A DNA stretch of 64,000 nucleotides from Brevundimonas intermedia (GTDB lineage: Bacteria; Pseudomonadota; Alphaproteobacteria; Caulobacterales; Caulobacteraceae). The translations under genes and the position numbers were made by a program. The notes beneath the pieces were generated by a model. The model had not been told where the DNA came from, searched no databases, and worked only from the letters and a program-made list of their open reading frames with translations. The DNA lies in NCBI RefSeq assembly GCF_027922165.1, contig NZ_BSFD01000011.1, positions 289,936 through 353,935 of the forward strand, written 5' to 3'. Shown piece after piece: positions 45,292 through 53,166 of this stretch. Position 1 is the first letter of the stretch, and the number at the start of each line of letters is the position of its first letter.

Positions 45292-46481
45292 TCCGCGTCG
45301 AGACCCAGGCCCTGCTCGACGGCTTTGCGGCGGCAGGTCTGGCGGCCTATGTCGCGGCTCTGCTCGTGCGCCGTGTCGGCGGTCCCTTGACGCCGAGGCT
45401 GGTGTTTCTATTCGGCGTCATGTCCGTATTCTACGGCGTTCGCAGTCTGGCCGTCCGGACAGGCCTGCCGATCTTCGAGGGCGCGACATACGCCGCCATA
45501 TCGCTCGCCCCCCTTGCGGCCCTCCTACTGGCCGAAGGGCTTCTTCGCCGTCATGCGCCGCGCGCGATGAAGATCGCCATCTTCGCGGCCTCCGCCCTGG
45601 GTTTGGGTTTCGCCCTGTTCACGACCAGCCACGTCGCCTTCGGGTCGCGCCTCGCACTGGCCGCCATCATTCTATCATCTCTGGTCGCCATCCTGATCCT
45701 GTTGTGGGCGAGGGATCGCAAGGCCCTGTCCCGCGCAGAGAACGGCGCCGTTCGCCGCCTCGCCGTCGGCTTGGCCATCGTCATTCCACTGATCGGCACC
45801 GACTTTTCTGAACTGGTGGCCTCGCCCATCGGTTTCAGCCCCATCGCCGCCCTCGTGATCGTTCTGCTGGCCCTGTCGAACGGGGTCAGCGATGCGCGCG
45901 ACGTCTGGATCGACGCCGTCGTGATCGTGGCGACGACCCTGGCCCTGACCTGCGGCCTGATCGAACAGTTGGATGTCGGTGCGCTCGACGACCGGGTTCG
46001 CCTGTTCGCCCTGGTGGGCGCCGCGCTAATCACCATGGCCCTGGTGGTCCGCATCCAGCCGTTCGGCGCCGCCGGTCGGCGCACCCGTCTTCGTCAGCGC
46101 ATGACCTCGGCGAACACCCGATCCCTCGACGGCTTTCTGGGCGACCTGACCAAGGAGCCGATGCTGAAGGACCTGTTGGTCCTGTCGGAACATGATCTTG
46201 CCGACTACCGCCCCGAGGCGATGGCGCAGACGCTGGATCGTCAGCCTCTGTGGAGCGCCGCCGCCCTGCAAGCCGGTGCGGAGATGATCGACGAGGCCGA
46301 GCGCGAGCCGCTGCTGGATCTTCTGGCGCGATCGGACGCCACCCACGTCGGGCTGCTGAGCCGGTCGCCGGTTCAGATCGGTCTGGTCCGGTTGCCGGAT
46401 CTGTTGCGCAACACCGAGGCAGAGATCGATCTCGCGCTCGCCTTCCGAATGGCGCGGCTGACGACGGAGAGCCGCCCATGA
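45288..46481 (+). CDS. Polytopic membrane protein of the E1/nitroreductase operon
   Basis: A 397-residue inner-membrane protein with about eight hydrophobic helices in the first 255 residues (for example LAPLAALLLAEGLL, IAIFAASALGLGFALF, LAAIILSSLVAILILLWA). A soluble C-terminal domain of about 140 residues follows, rich in Leu and acidic residues (FLGDLTKEPMLKDLLVLSEHDLADY). I do not recognise a family. The start is the ATG at 45288, overlapping the E1-like stop as ATGA; an open frame from 45132 is antisense-like noise. Coupling suggests it works with the E1-like enzyme, for example as a membrane platform or transporter. Confidence 0.75.
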   Translation: MIRVETQALLDGFAAAGLAAYVAALLVRRVGGPLTPRLVFLFGVMSVFYGVRSLAVRTGLPIFEGATYAAISLAPLAALLLAEGLLRRHAPRAMKIAIFAASALGLGFALFTTSHVAFGSRLALAAIILSSLVAILILLWARDRKALSRAENGAVRRLAVGLAIVIPLIGTDFSELVASPIGFSPIAALVIVLLALSNGVSDARDVWIDAVVIVATTLALTCGLIEQLDVGALDDRVRLFALVGAALITMALVVRIQPFGAAGRRTRLRQRMTSANTRSLDGFLGDLTKEPMLKDLLVLSEHDLADYRPEAMAQTLDRQPLWSAAALQAGAEMIDEAEREPLLDLLARSDATHVGLLSRSPVQIGLVRLPDLLRNTEAEIDLALAFRMARLTTESRP

Positions 46482-47602
46482 CCGCTGCCGCCGTAGAGCT
46501 TCGCGCGGGCGATCTGGAAGGCTTCTTCCAGGTTCCGTTCGAACTCTACCCCCCCGACAGCCCCTACGTGACGCCGATGCGCGCCGATCTGGAACGGTAT
46601 CTGGATCCGGCTCGCAACCCCCTGATGCGCGACGACGGCGGGCGCCTGACCTTTTTCACCGCCTGGCGAAACGGGCGTCCAATCGGGCGACTGACGGCCC
46701 ACACCCACCCGTCGTCGAATGCGCGCCACGGCGTAAAACGCTGTCAGTTCGGCTATTTCGACTGCGAGGACAATGTCGAAACCGCGCGGCTTCTGTTCGA
46801 CGCGGCTGAGACCTTCGCGCACGCCGAAGGCTGCGATGAACTGGTCGGCGCCTTCAACCTGACGGCCATGCAACAGGCCGGCATCCTGACTGAGGGGTTC
46901 GAGAACCAGCCCTACACCGACATGATCTGGGGCGCCCCGCATCTGCCGCGCCTGCTGGAGGCCTGCGGCTATGCGCCCGTGTTTCCGATGTCGACTTTCG
47001 AGTTCGATGTCGGGCCGGAGACCGCCGACGCCCTGCTGGGCGACAAACAGCGGGCGGTGCTGTCGGATCCCGACTGGACGTGGAAACCCATCAGCCGCAG
47101 CGCCTTCAAGGCCCGGTTCGAGGAGGCCCGACAATGCCTCAACGACGGTTTCAGCGACAATCCGATGTTTGTGCCCCTGACCCCGGCCGAGTTCGACTTC
47201 CAAGCCGGCGAGATGATGTGGATCGTGGATCCCCGCATCGCCTGCGTCGTCCACTACAGGGGCGAGCCTGCCGGGGTGGTGATCTGCATCCCGGATCTGA
47301 ACCCATTCCAGAAGGCGACGCGCGGTCGGATCGGACCGATGGCCCTGGTCCATTTCATCCGCGAGCGGCTGAGGCGGCGACGCGCGGTGATCATCTTCTA
47401 TTCGGTCAAGCGAGCCCTGCACGGACAAGGGCTGAACGGCGCCATGCTGCATCAGGTGATCAAGGCCCTGTTCGCAGGCGGCTACAGACAATGCGGCGTG
47501 ACGTGGATCGCGGATGAGAACTCCGCCTCATTGCGCCAGATGGAGAAGCTGTTCGCGCGGCGGCTGCAGCGGCTGAACCTGTTCAGGAAAGACCTGCGAT
47601 GA
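46478..47602 (+). CDS. GNAT-superfamily protein (GTP cyclohydrolase-like architecture unknown)
   Basis: A 374-residue cytosolic protein resembling large GNAT-like proteins: FELYPPDSPYVTPMRADLERYLDP at the start, FFTAWRNGRPIGRLTAH, FGYFDCEDNVETARLLFDAAE, AFNLTAMQQAGILTEGFENQP. A second GNAT-like half then follows with VHYRGEPAGVVICIPDLNP, KRALHGQGLNGAMLHQVIKAL and WIADENSASLRQMEKL. Proteins of this type appear widely as hypothetical N-acetyltransferases. The substrate is unknown. The start overlaps the membrane-protein stop as ATGA, and its own stop overlaps the next start in the same way. Confidence 0.75.
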   Translation: MTAAAVELRAGDLEGFFQVPFELYPPDSPYVTPMRADLERYLDPARNPLMRDDGGRLTFFTAWRNGRPIGRLTAHTHPSSNARHGVKRCQFGYFDCEDNVETARLLFDAAETFAHAEGCDELVGAFNLTAMQQAGILTEGFENQPYTDMIWGAPHLPRLLEACGYAPVFPMSTFEFDVGPETADALLGDKQRAVLSDPDWTWKPISRSAFKARFEEARQCLNDGFSDNPMFVPLTPAEFDFQAGEMMWIVDPRIACVVHYRGEPAGVVICIPDLNPFQKATRGRIGPMALVHFIRERLRRRRAVIIFYSVKRALHGQGLNGAMLHQVIKALFAGGYRQCGVTWIADENSASLRQMEKLFARRLQRLNLFRKDLR

Positions 47603-48567
47603 CGCTGGATGCAGACACGTTCCGGGCGCTCGTGGCCGAAACCGCCCTTTCGCCCAGCGTCCACAATACTCAACCGACGCGGTGGCGGCTGACGCCCGAC
47701 GGACGGGTCCAGGTGCTGGAGGACGACGGCCGCAGGCTGCCCATCGGCGATCCCGAAGGCCGCGACCTGAACGTCAGCCATGGCTCGGCGGTAGAGGGCT
47801 TCTGTCTCGCCGCTGGACGGCGCGGCTTGGTCGTCGATGTCAGACATGACGGCGTCAACGTTGCGGAACTGACCGTTTATACTGGCGGGATTTCCGATCC
47901 GCTGGCGGTGTTCTTGACGCAGCGGCGCACCTATCGCGGAAAGTTTGAAGGCGGCGAGGTTGCTCGCGCTGCGCTGGCCCGTTTGGAGGGGAGCGAAGAC
48001 CTGATCATCGTCAAAACCCCGGAGCCCATCGCCGAACTGGCGCGCCTTTACGATGAGGCCAGCCTGCGCTGGTTCCGCAACGCCCCCTATCGTGCGGAGC
48101 TGGTGTCATGGATGCGGCTGTCGAGACGCCATCCGTCCTGGTCGCTCGATGGGCTGAACGCAGAGGCCATGGAAATGTCAGGGATCGAGGCCGTCGGAGC
48201 CGGCGTCGTGCTGAGGCCTGGCGTGTTCGAGACGCTCGATCGGGTCGGCCTGGCCGGCGCCCTGGTCGCCGAAGCGGCGGTCGTGTGCAGCGCCTCGGCC
48301 ATCGTCCTGTTCCATCGTCCTGCGGACGAGGCGCCGTTCGACACAGGACGACGGTTTCATCGCGCCTGGCTCGGCTTCACCCAGGCCGGACTGTCGGCTG
48401 CGCCAATGGCGGTTCTGGCGGACGACGTCGAGGCTCGCGAACGCCTGCAGGCGGATTTCGGCATTGGCGGCCACCGTCGCCTGATCACCGCCTTCCGGCT
48501 GGGGATCGCGCCGGCTCACGACCTGGCGCCCAAGCCCCGCCTTGGACTGGATGCCCTGATCGTTTGA
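47599..48567 (+). CDS. Nitroreductase-like (Acg-type) flavoprotein
   Basis: A 322-residue protein with the FMN-binding start of nitroreductase-fold enzymes (LSPSVHNTQPTRWRL), VSHGSAVEGFCLAAGRRG, the RRTYRGKFEGG segment, and a C-terminal AWLGFTQAGLSAAPMAVLADD with FRLGIAP. It is longer than classical nitroreductases and matches the two-domain Acg-like group, some of which bind FMN without clear catalysis. In peptide natural-product clusters, nitroreductase-fold oxidases often accompany E1-like proteins, which is the context here. It is the last gene of the operon, with its stop one base from the convergent cytochrome gene. Confidence 0.8.
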   Translation: MTLDADTFRALVAETALSPSVHNTQPTRWRLTPDGRVQVLEDDGRRLPIGDPEGRDLNVSHGSAVEGFCLAAGRRGLVVDVRHDGVNVAELTVYTGGISDPLAVFLTQRRTYRGKFEGGEVARAALARLEGSEDLIIVKTPEPIAELARLYDEASLRWFRNAPYRAELVSWMRLSRRHPSWSLDGLNAEAMEMSGIEAVGAGVVLRPGVFETLDRVGLAGALVAEAAVVCSASAIVLFHRPADEAPFDTGRRFHRAWLGFTQAGLSAAPMAVLADDVEARERLQADFGIGGHRRLITAFRLGIAPAHDLAPKPRLGLDALIV

Positions 48568-48568
48568 G

Positions 48569-50146
48569 CTAGAGGCCCTTCAGATACTCGATCAGGTCCC
48601 GGCGCTCCGCGACCGTCAGGCCTTCGACCTGGGCTTCATGGCCGCGATTGGATCGGCCGGGCATGCGGGTGTCGAACAGGGCCGGCTGCGACCACGGCTG
48701 GTAGCCTGCAGGATAGGCGCGAACCCCGCCTTGCTCCTGCCCGGCGATGCCCACGGCCTCGAAGTCCAGCCGATGACCGCCGACGAGGAACCGTTCGGAG
48801 CGAGGTTCCAGCAACAGGAACTGCGCCAAGGTGGGGACAGAGCCGTTGTGCATATAGGGTGCGGTCGCCCAGATGCCGGAAAGGAGCGTGGCGGCGTATT
48901 CGCCGGTCGGCCTAGCGTCCATGACCTCGCCATAACCACCCGTGGAGGCATAGCGCGTGAGATCGGTCGTGAAGGCGGCCGCGCGCGCCGGGTCGGACCC
49001 CACCTTTCCATGCCAGTTCGGAAAACGTGTAAGACGCGGGCGTTCTGCTGGCCCCGAATAGGCGCCGTGGCAAGAGGAACAAGCACGCGCATAGACCACC
49101 GCTCCCCTGGCTGCGCCAACGCGATCGATCAAACCTGGAAATACCTGTGGTCGCCGCGTCTCCAGCCACATGAAGGCGCGCTCCGCGGTCGGAATCTCGC
49201 GATGGGCCGCTCGCGGAGTCTGCCCCATGCTGGGCACGGTGAAGAAACTGGTGATGGCCGCAAGCCGATCCCGATGCGCCGGCGTCAGATCCTCGCGCCC
49301 CATCGGCCGCCAGCGCGGCTGCCCCCGTGGCGCATAGGCTCCGTCATAGAGCAACGCTGAGCGGAAACTCCGGTCCGCGAGGTCCGGGATCGAAGTAAAG
49401 CCCGCCTCGACCGCGTGGGATGGCGCGTGGCCCTGCAGCTTCAGCGCGGCGACGCCGTTCGTCAGACCCGGCGACCCGTTGACGAACGGGAGGGGACTGC
49501 CGCCATCCTTTACTGCGGCCAGTCGATGGCGGGCCAGCGGAACGACCGCCCAGCGCAGGCTGGCCATCTCCCACGTGTCGGTCTCTGGAAAGAGCGTCCG
49601 AACGGCCCTGAGAAGCTCGGCCTTATCGCCCGTCCGGCGTTTGAGGGCTGAGGTCACGGCCCGGGTGTAGGCTTCCAGATCCAGACTGGTGTTCGGCGCG
49701 CCCAGCCAAGCGATCTCCGGCCGCGGCATGCCGTCGGCGGCGTAGGCAGGCCCCGCATGGCATGAAGCGCAACCCAGATTGCCGACCGTCACCTTTACGG
49801 GCGGCAGGCCCGGTGTGACTTCGCCGACGCTTATCCCCAGCGGATGATCCCGGCTGGGCATGATCGGCACGTCAGCGCCGTCGATCCGATCCGGCCAAAG
49901 GAAGCCGAACGTCTGAAGCCGCGCCTTGAGGCGCGCCTGGCTGACATCTCCGCCTTGAGGATCGTCCAGCACCAAGGCCGCCGCGACCAATTTCCACGGC
50001 ACCGCCACCGTATTCAACGACCCGAAGTTCACGGCCCCGAAATCGTCCAGAGCGAAGGTTTCAGCCCCGCTGACCGGCGCCCTCGCTAGGGGTGCAGACG
50101 CTGCCAAGAGCAGGACGCACAGACCCAGACCGATGCGCGCCTTCAT
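48569..50146 (-). CDS. Exported c-type cytochrome with two haem sites
   Basis: A 525-residue periplasmic protein with a signal peptide (about 1-23, LLLAASAPLARA) and two haem-binding motifs, CASCH near residue 130 and CSSCH near 360. A final GIWATAPYMHNGSVPTLAQFLL follows, with the distal Met-His region typical of di-haem peroxidase-like proteins. The role is electron transfer or an oxidase/peroxidase-type reaction; the substrate is unknown. The ATG at 50146 overlaps the upstream hydrolase stop by four bases, so both are made from one message. A longer frame from 50317 overlaps the hydrolase and is rejected. Confidence 0.83.
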   Translation of the reverse strand: MKARIGLGLCVLLLAASAPLARAPVSGAETFALDDFGAVNFGSLNTVAVPWKLVAAALVLDDPQGGDVSQARLKARLQTFGFLWPDRIDGADVPIMPSRDHPLGISVGEVTPGLPPVKVTVGNLGCASCHAGPAYAADGMPRPEIAWLGAPNTSLDLEAYTRAVTSALKRRTGDKAELLRAVRTLFPETDTWEMASLRWAVVPLARHRLAAVKDGGSPLPFVNGSPGLTNGVAALKLQGHAPSHAVEAGFTSIPDLADRSFRSALLYDGAYAPRGQPRWRPMGREDLTPAHRDRLAAITSFFTVPSMGQTPRAAHREIPTAERAFMWLETRRPQVFPGLIDRVGAARGAVVYARACSSCHGAYSGPAERPRLTRFPNWHGKVGSDPARAAAFTTDLTRYASTGGYGEVMDARPTGEYAATLLSGIWATAPYMHNGSVPTLAQFLLLEPRSERFLVGGHRLDFEAVGIAGQEQGGVRAYPAGYQPWSQPALFDTRMPGRSNRGHEAQVEGLTVAERRDLIEYLKGL

Positions 50147-50979
50147 GTTTGCGAACCTTGGATAAGGAAGTGATCGACAACCGTTGCAAAGACATCGGGC
50201 TGTTCCCACTGCGGGTAATGACCGCATTCGTCTATCAGTATCCGCTCGGACAGGGGCAACAGCGCAGCGGCGCGCTCGCTCTGCGGCGACGGAAAGACCC
50301 TGTCCTGGCGTCCCCAAACGACCAGGGCCGGACGATCGAACTTACGGGCCAGGCGCTCGAAACTGTCGCGCTCCCTCACCCCCAGCAAACCCACGCCCGT
50401 CTGGAGCGTCCGCACGAACGACAGATCACTCCCCGGCGCGCGAGCATATCGGTTGGTTTGCTCGACCAGCTCAGGCGTCACGTTGCGCCGGTCGTGGATC
50501 GCCAGACGCAAGGCAAGCTGATTGTTGACGGGCGTGGGCCGGCCCAGCCAGTCGCCGACGACGGGCAGGGCCGGAAGCCGCATCAACGGATGAGTCGCCC
50601 GGCCGAAACCGCCAGGCGCGGTGAGCACCGCCCTGTCGATTCGCTTCAGATTTGCGGCGGAGAAGCGCACGATCACACTGGCTCCGAGCGAGCTTCCCAC
50701 GAGGTGCGCCCTGGCGATCTCCAGCGTATCTAGCAAGGCTTTCAGCTGTTCCACGAAGAACGGTGCATCATAGGCTGCGACGGGCCGGTCAGCTTGACCG
50801 AACCCCGGCAGGTCGAAGGCGACCACCCGGAAGCGGTCGGTCAGCCGAGGCAGCACCCGGCCCCAGATTTCGATCGAATTGGCGAGGCCGTGGATCAGCA
50901 CCAACGTCGGCTTGTCGCCGCGTGTGTCTAGCACTCGCGTCGTCAGGCCGTTGACGAGCTTGATCATATTCGGCGTCAC
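50143..50979 (-). CDS. Alpha/beta-fold hydrolase
   Basis: A 278-residue hydrolase with the oxyanion motif LIHGLANS, DLPGFGQADRP, the nucleophile in GSSLGAS, an acid in VWGRQDRVFP and a His in DECGHYPQWEQP, so the triad is complete. No signal peptide is seen; it should be cytosolic. The family includes esterases, meta-cleavage hydrolases and haloperoxidases, so the substrate cannot be named. It is the first gene of a two-gene unit with the c-type cytochrome and is convergent with the five-gene operon. Confidence 0.85.
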   Translation of the reverse strand: MTPNMIKLVNGLTTRVLDTRGDKPTLVLIHGLANSIEIWGRVLPRLTDRFRVVAFDLPGFGQADRPVAAYDAPFFVEQLKALLDTLEIARAHLVGSSLGASVIVRFSAANLKRIDRAVLTAPGGFGRATHPLMRLPALPVVGDWLGRPTPVNNQLALRLAIHDRRNVTPELVEQTNRYARAPGSDLSFVRTLQTGVGLLGVRERDSFERLARKFDRPALVVWGRQDRVFPSPQSERAAALLPLSERILIDECGHYPQWEQPDVFATVVDHFLIQGSQT

Positions 50980-51060
50980 CCATTCCTTCTAACGCACCGA
51001 TGCTGATGGAATGTGAAGCGCTCGCCCTCAAAGTAGGCCTGCCAACGGTCGAGCCGGTCC

Positions 51061-51140
51061 AATCAGACGGTGGGTGAGATCGCAGCGAACTTGGGCGTAT
51101 CCGCAGCACATTGTATCGGCTCCTCCGCTCGAAGCCCTGA
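51061..51140 (+). pseudogene. Frameshifted 3' remnant of a third serine resolvase
   Basis: Reads NQTVGEIAANLGVS and then, after one missing base, RSTLYRLLRSKP and a stop. This is the C-terminal HTH of a Tn3-type resolvase, different in sequence from the copies at 36254 and 41881. Only about 26 codons remain, so it marks an old insertion. Confidence 0.55.
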
Positions 51141-51317
51141 CGTCTATGACCGATTTTGTCGTTACGGCGCTTGGCGCGAGCCAATCCCTGGCTGCTGTCG
51201 AACACGGGTGACGTGAAGCGAATCCTGAACATCCCCGTCCTAGGACTAGGAACGCTGAAGATGCGGGCAGCCATTTCTCTCTCCAAGAAACAGCGGCAGC
51301 GACTTCTGGCTGAGCTT

Positions 51318-51398
51318 GGATTCCAACGAAACAGGAACCTGCAGTTCTTTAGAATTCAGCAAGTTGGAGTCTTACGATTCAGGAACGCTGACATGCAG
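51318..51398. repeat. Diverged dispersed repeat, copy 2
   Basis: Partner of 42588-42670, same orientation, about two thirds identical. It includes GAATTCAGCAAGTT and GAGTCTTACGATTCAGGAACGC and is followed by a GCAGCGTCGGGGCTT stretch. The two copies flank the E1/nitroreductase operon and the cytochrome/hydrolase pair. Confidence 0.45.
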
Positions 51399-51640
51399 CC
51401 GGCGCAGCGCGAAGGCCAAAGCGGAGATCCAAATCCCGCAGCGTCGGGGCTTCGTGCGGCCTACCCCGCCAATTTCAGGGGTTGATCTAACAAGTTTGCA
51501 GCTGAGATGGTTGTGACCGCTGTAAATACCAGTTCGTTAGGCGTCACACGCCGACCCTGCCCTATCGCCGACGGCTAGGAATGCTGGAGGTATCGCATTC
51601 GATCACTCGACAGCCATTCTACAGGGCTGCATTTAAGCCC

Positions 51641-52894
51641 ATGCTCAGATCCCAAGCGACCAGCCGCACCAGCGACGCACAGCAGATTGTCGATGCGGCC
51701 ATTGCCCAGGCTGCGGCGAACGGACTTCATAGCCTGACGATGCGAGACTTGGCCCAGGCGGTCGAAAAGAGCACGACAGTCATCGTCAATCTGTTTGGGA
51801 CAAAGTCAGGCCTGATCCAGGCGGTCGGCGAAGAAGCGCTGAGGCTGGATACGGACTTCCATGTTCGCTTCTTCCAGTCGGCCGCGGGACTGGAGTTGAA
51901 CCGCGACACCCTTCTGACCTTGATCCAGCACTATGTACGCCTGCGCGCCTCGGACAAAGCCGGCTTTGCGCGTGTTTGGGAAGCCCTTTTGCTTGAAAGC
52001 GATTCTTCGTCGGAGCGGTTCGACCTGATGCGCCGATGGGACGCCATGCTCAAGACGGCCTGGAGCGAGCATCTGGCGGCCATTCCTCGGCTGGAGCGCT
52101 ACGCCGCCCCCCTGATCGCCTGGACGACGATCGAACAATTCTACGCCGGCGCGCTTCAGGGTCGGACCGAATATGAAATCATCGCCGCAGAGGGTCTCGG
52201 CGGGCTGATCGACCATGGCCTTGGCCTGCCTGAAAGGCCGGCGACGGCGACATTTTGGTATCGCGAGAACCTGATCCTGCCTCAAGCCCCCGCCGAGGGG
52301 CTCGAGGCGGACTCGATCCAACGCAAACTGCTGGACATCGCGGCGGACCAGATCCTTGCGGGCGGCGTGACGGCCATAACCAATCGCTCCGTCAGCGCCG
52401 TTGCGGGCACCTCCACCTCAACGATCGCCTATCATTGGCCCGATATGCGTCGCTTCGTTCTCGACGCGGTCTGGCACAGCGTGTTCCGGGACATGCCCCG
52501 CTATATGGCTGGCCAGCGCCCCGAAGGCGACGCTGAAAGCGCAGATATGGAGCGGTGGACGCGGCTTATGGCGCCCACGGTCTCCATCCCGCCCGATACG
52601 GAGGGCTTTTACATCCGATACGCCCGCCTGATCGCCAGCATTTGCGTCGAGGCGCGGCGCGATCCGTCACTGCGCGACCTGGCCATGCTGCTCCGTGGTC
52701 CGGAGGGCGGCGGCACCTATTACAACAGCCTCGGCGTCTGGCCTGCAGACTTCGACCTGACACGCCTGGCCGCAACCCGCTTCGCACTCTGGATCAAGGG
52801 ACGCGCGCTGATATCCTCCGCGACGGGAATTCCGGTGTCGCCGACAGAGCTCGTAGCGGGCGCAAATCAGTTGGTCGCACGCTTCACGAGATAG
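51641..52894 (+). CDS. Tandem TetR-type transcriptional regulator
   Basis: A 417-residue protein with two TetR-like units in a row. The first HTH is near residues 28-60 (SLTMRDLAQAVEKSTTVIVNLFGTKSGLI) with a helical ligand domain to about 215. The second begins near 232 (KLLDIAADQILAGGVTAITNRS, AGTSTSTIAYHWPDMRRFVLDAV) with its own helical domain. Such a fused dimer would bind an asymmetric or double operator as a monomer. The start is uncertain: ATG 51641 is used, with ATG 51581 as an alternative, and neither has a good Shine-Dalgarno. The next gene is a TonB receptor, the probable target. Confidence 0.75.
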   Translation: MLRSQATSRTSDAQQIVDAAIAQAAANGLHSLTMRDLAQAVEKSTTVIVNLFGTKSGLIQAVGEEALRLDTDFHVRFFQSAAGLELNRDTLLTLIQHYVRLRASDKAGFARVWEALLLESDSSSERFDLMRRWDAMLKTAWSEHLAAIPRLERYAAPLIAWTTIEQFYAGALQGRTEYEIIAAEGLGGLIDHGLGLPERPATATFWYRENLILPQAPAEGLEADSIQRKLLDIAADQILAGGVTAITNRSVSAVAGTSTSTIAYHWPDMRRFVLDAVWHSVFRDMPRYMAGQRPEGDAESADMERWTRLMAPTVSIPPDTEGFYIRYARLIASICVEARRDPSLRDLAMLLRGPEGGGTYYNSLGVWPADFDLTRLAATRFALWIKGRALISSATGIPVSPTELVAGANQLVARFTR

Positions 52895-52996
52895 AACGCG
52901 CGTTATCCGCGCATCCTCGTGCGTGCGCCACTTCATGACAGAAACACTTTAGATAAGCTTCACAAAAGCATTGCTTCGTCCGCCTATCTCCGGATC

Positions 52997-53102
52997 GTTG
53001 TCGAACAGTTGTTTTTTCGGTGAAGCGAAGGCGGCCTTGGCCTCCCTCCCCAAGCCTGCAACCGCCTCGCCTGACGGCCGGATAGGGCGACTGTTCGACA
53101 AC
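52997..53102. promoter_or_regulatory. 13-bp inverted repeat upstream of TonB receptor
   Basis: GTTGTCGAACAGT at 52997-53009 and its exact complement ACTGTTCGACAAC at 53090-53102 lie 80 bases apart in the 272-base region between the tandem-TetR gene and the TonB receptor. Each arm is itself close to a dyad (TGT-N3-ACA), so they may be two operators. A large RNA hairpin or a small mobile element are alternatives. Confidence 0.5.
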
Positions 53103-53166
53103 ATCCCCAAACGCTTCGGCGCGCGAGGGAGGGGGTGTCCCCGCGCGTCGCCCGAAGGATGATCAA

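Larger units (their letters stand above)
50980..51640. other. Gene-free region at the right edge of the accessory island
   Basis: About 660 bases without a complete gene. It holds a frameshifted resolvase 3' end at 51061-51140, a diverged repeat at 51318-51398 and, just before the tandem-TetR gene, a short dyad GGGCT-N7-AGCCC at 51624-51640. Frames longer than 100 codons here look like noise and have no family features. Confidence 0.45.

Noticed and set aside
51156-51485. Open frame of 109 codons at the right edge of the island
   Set aside because: It spans the dispersed repeat and has no domain features; probably noise.
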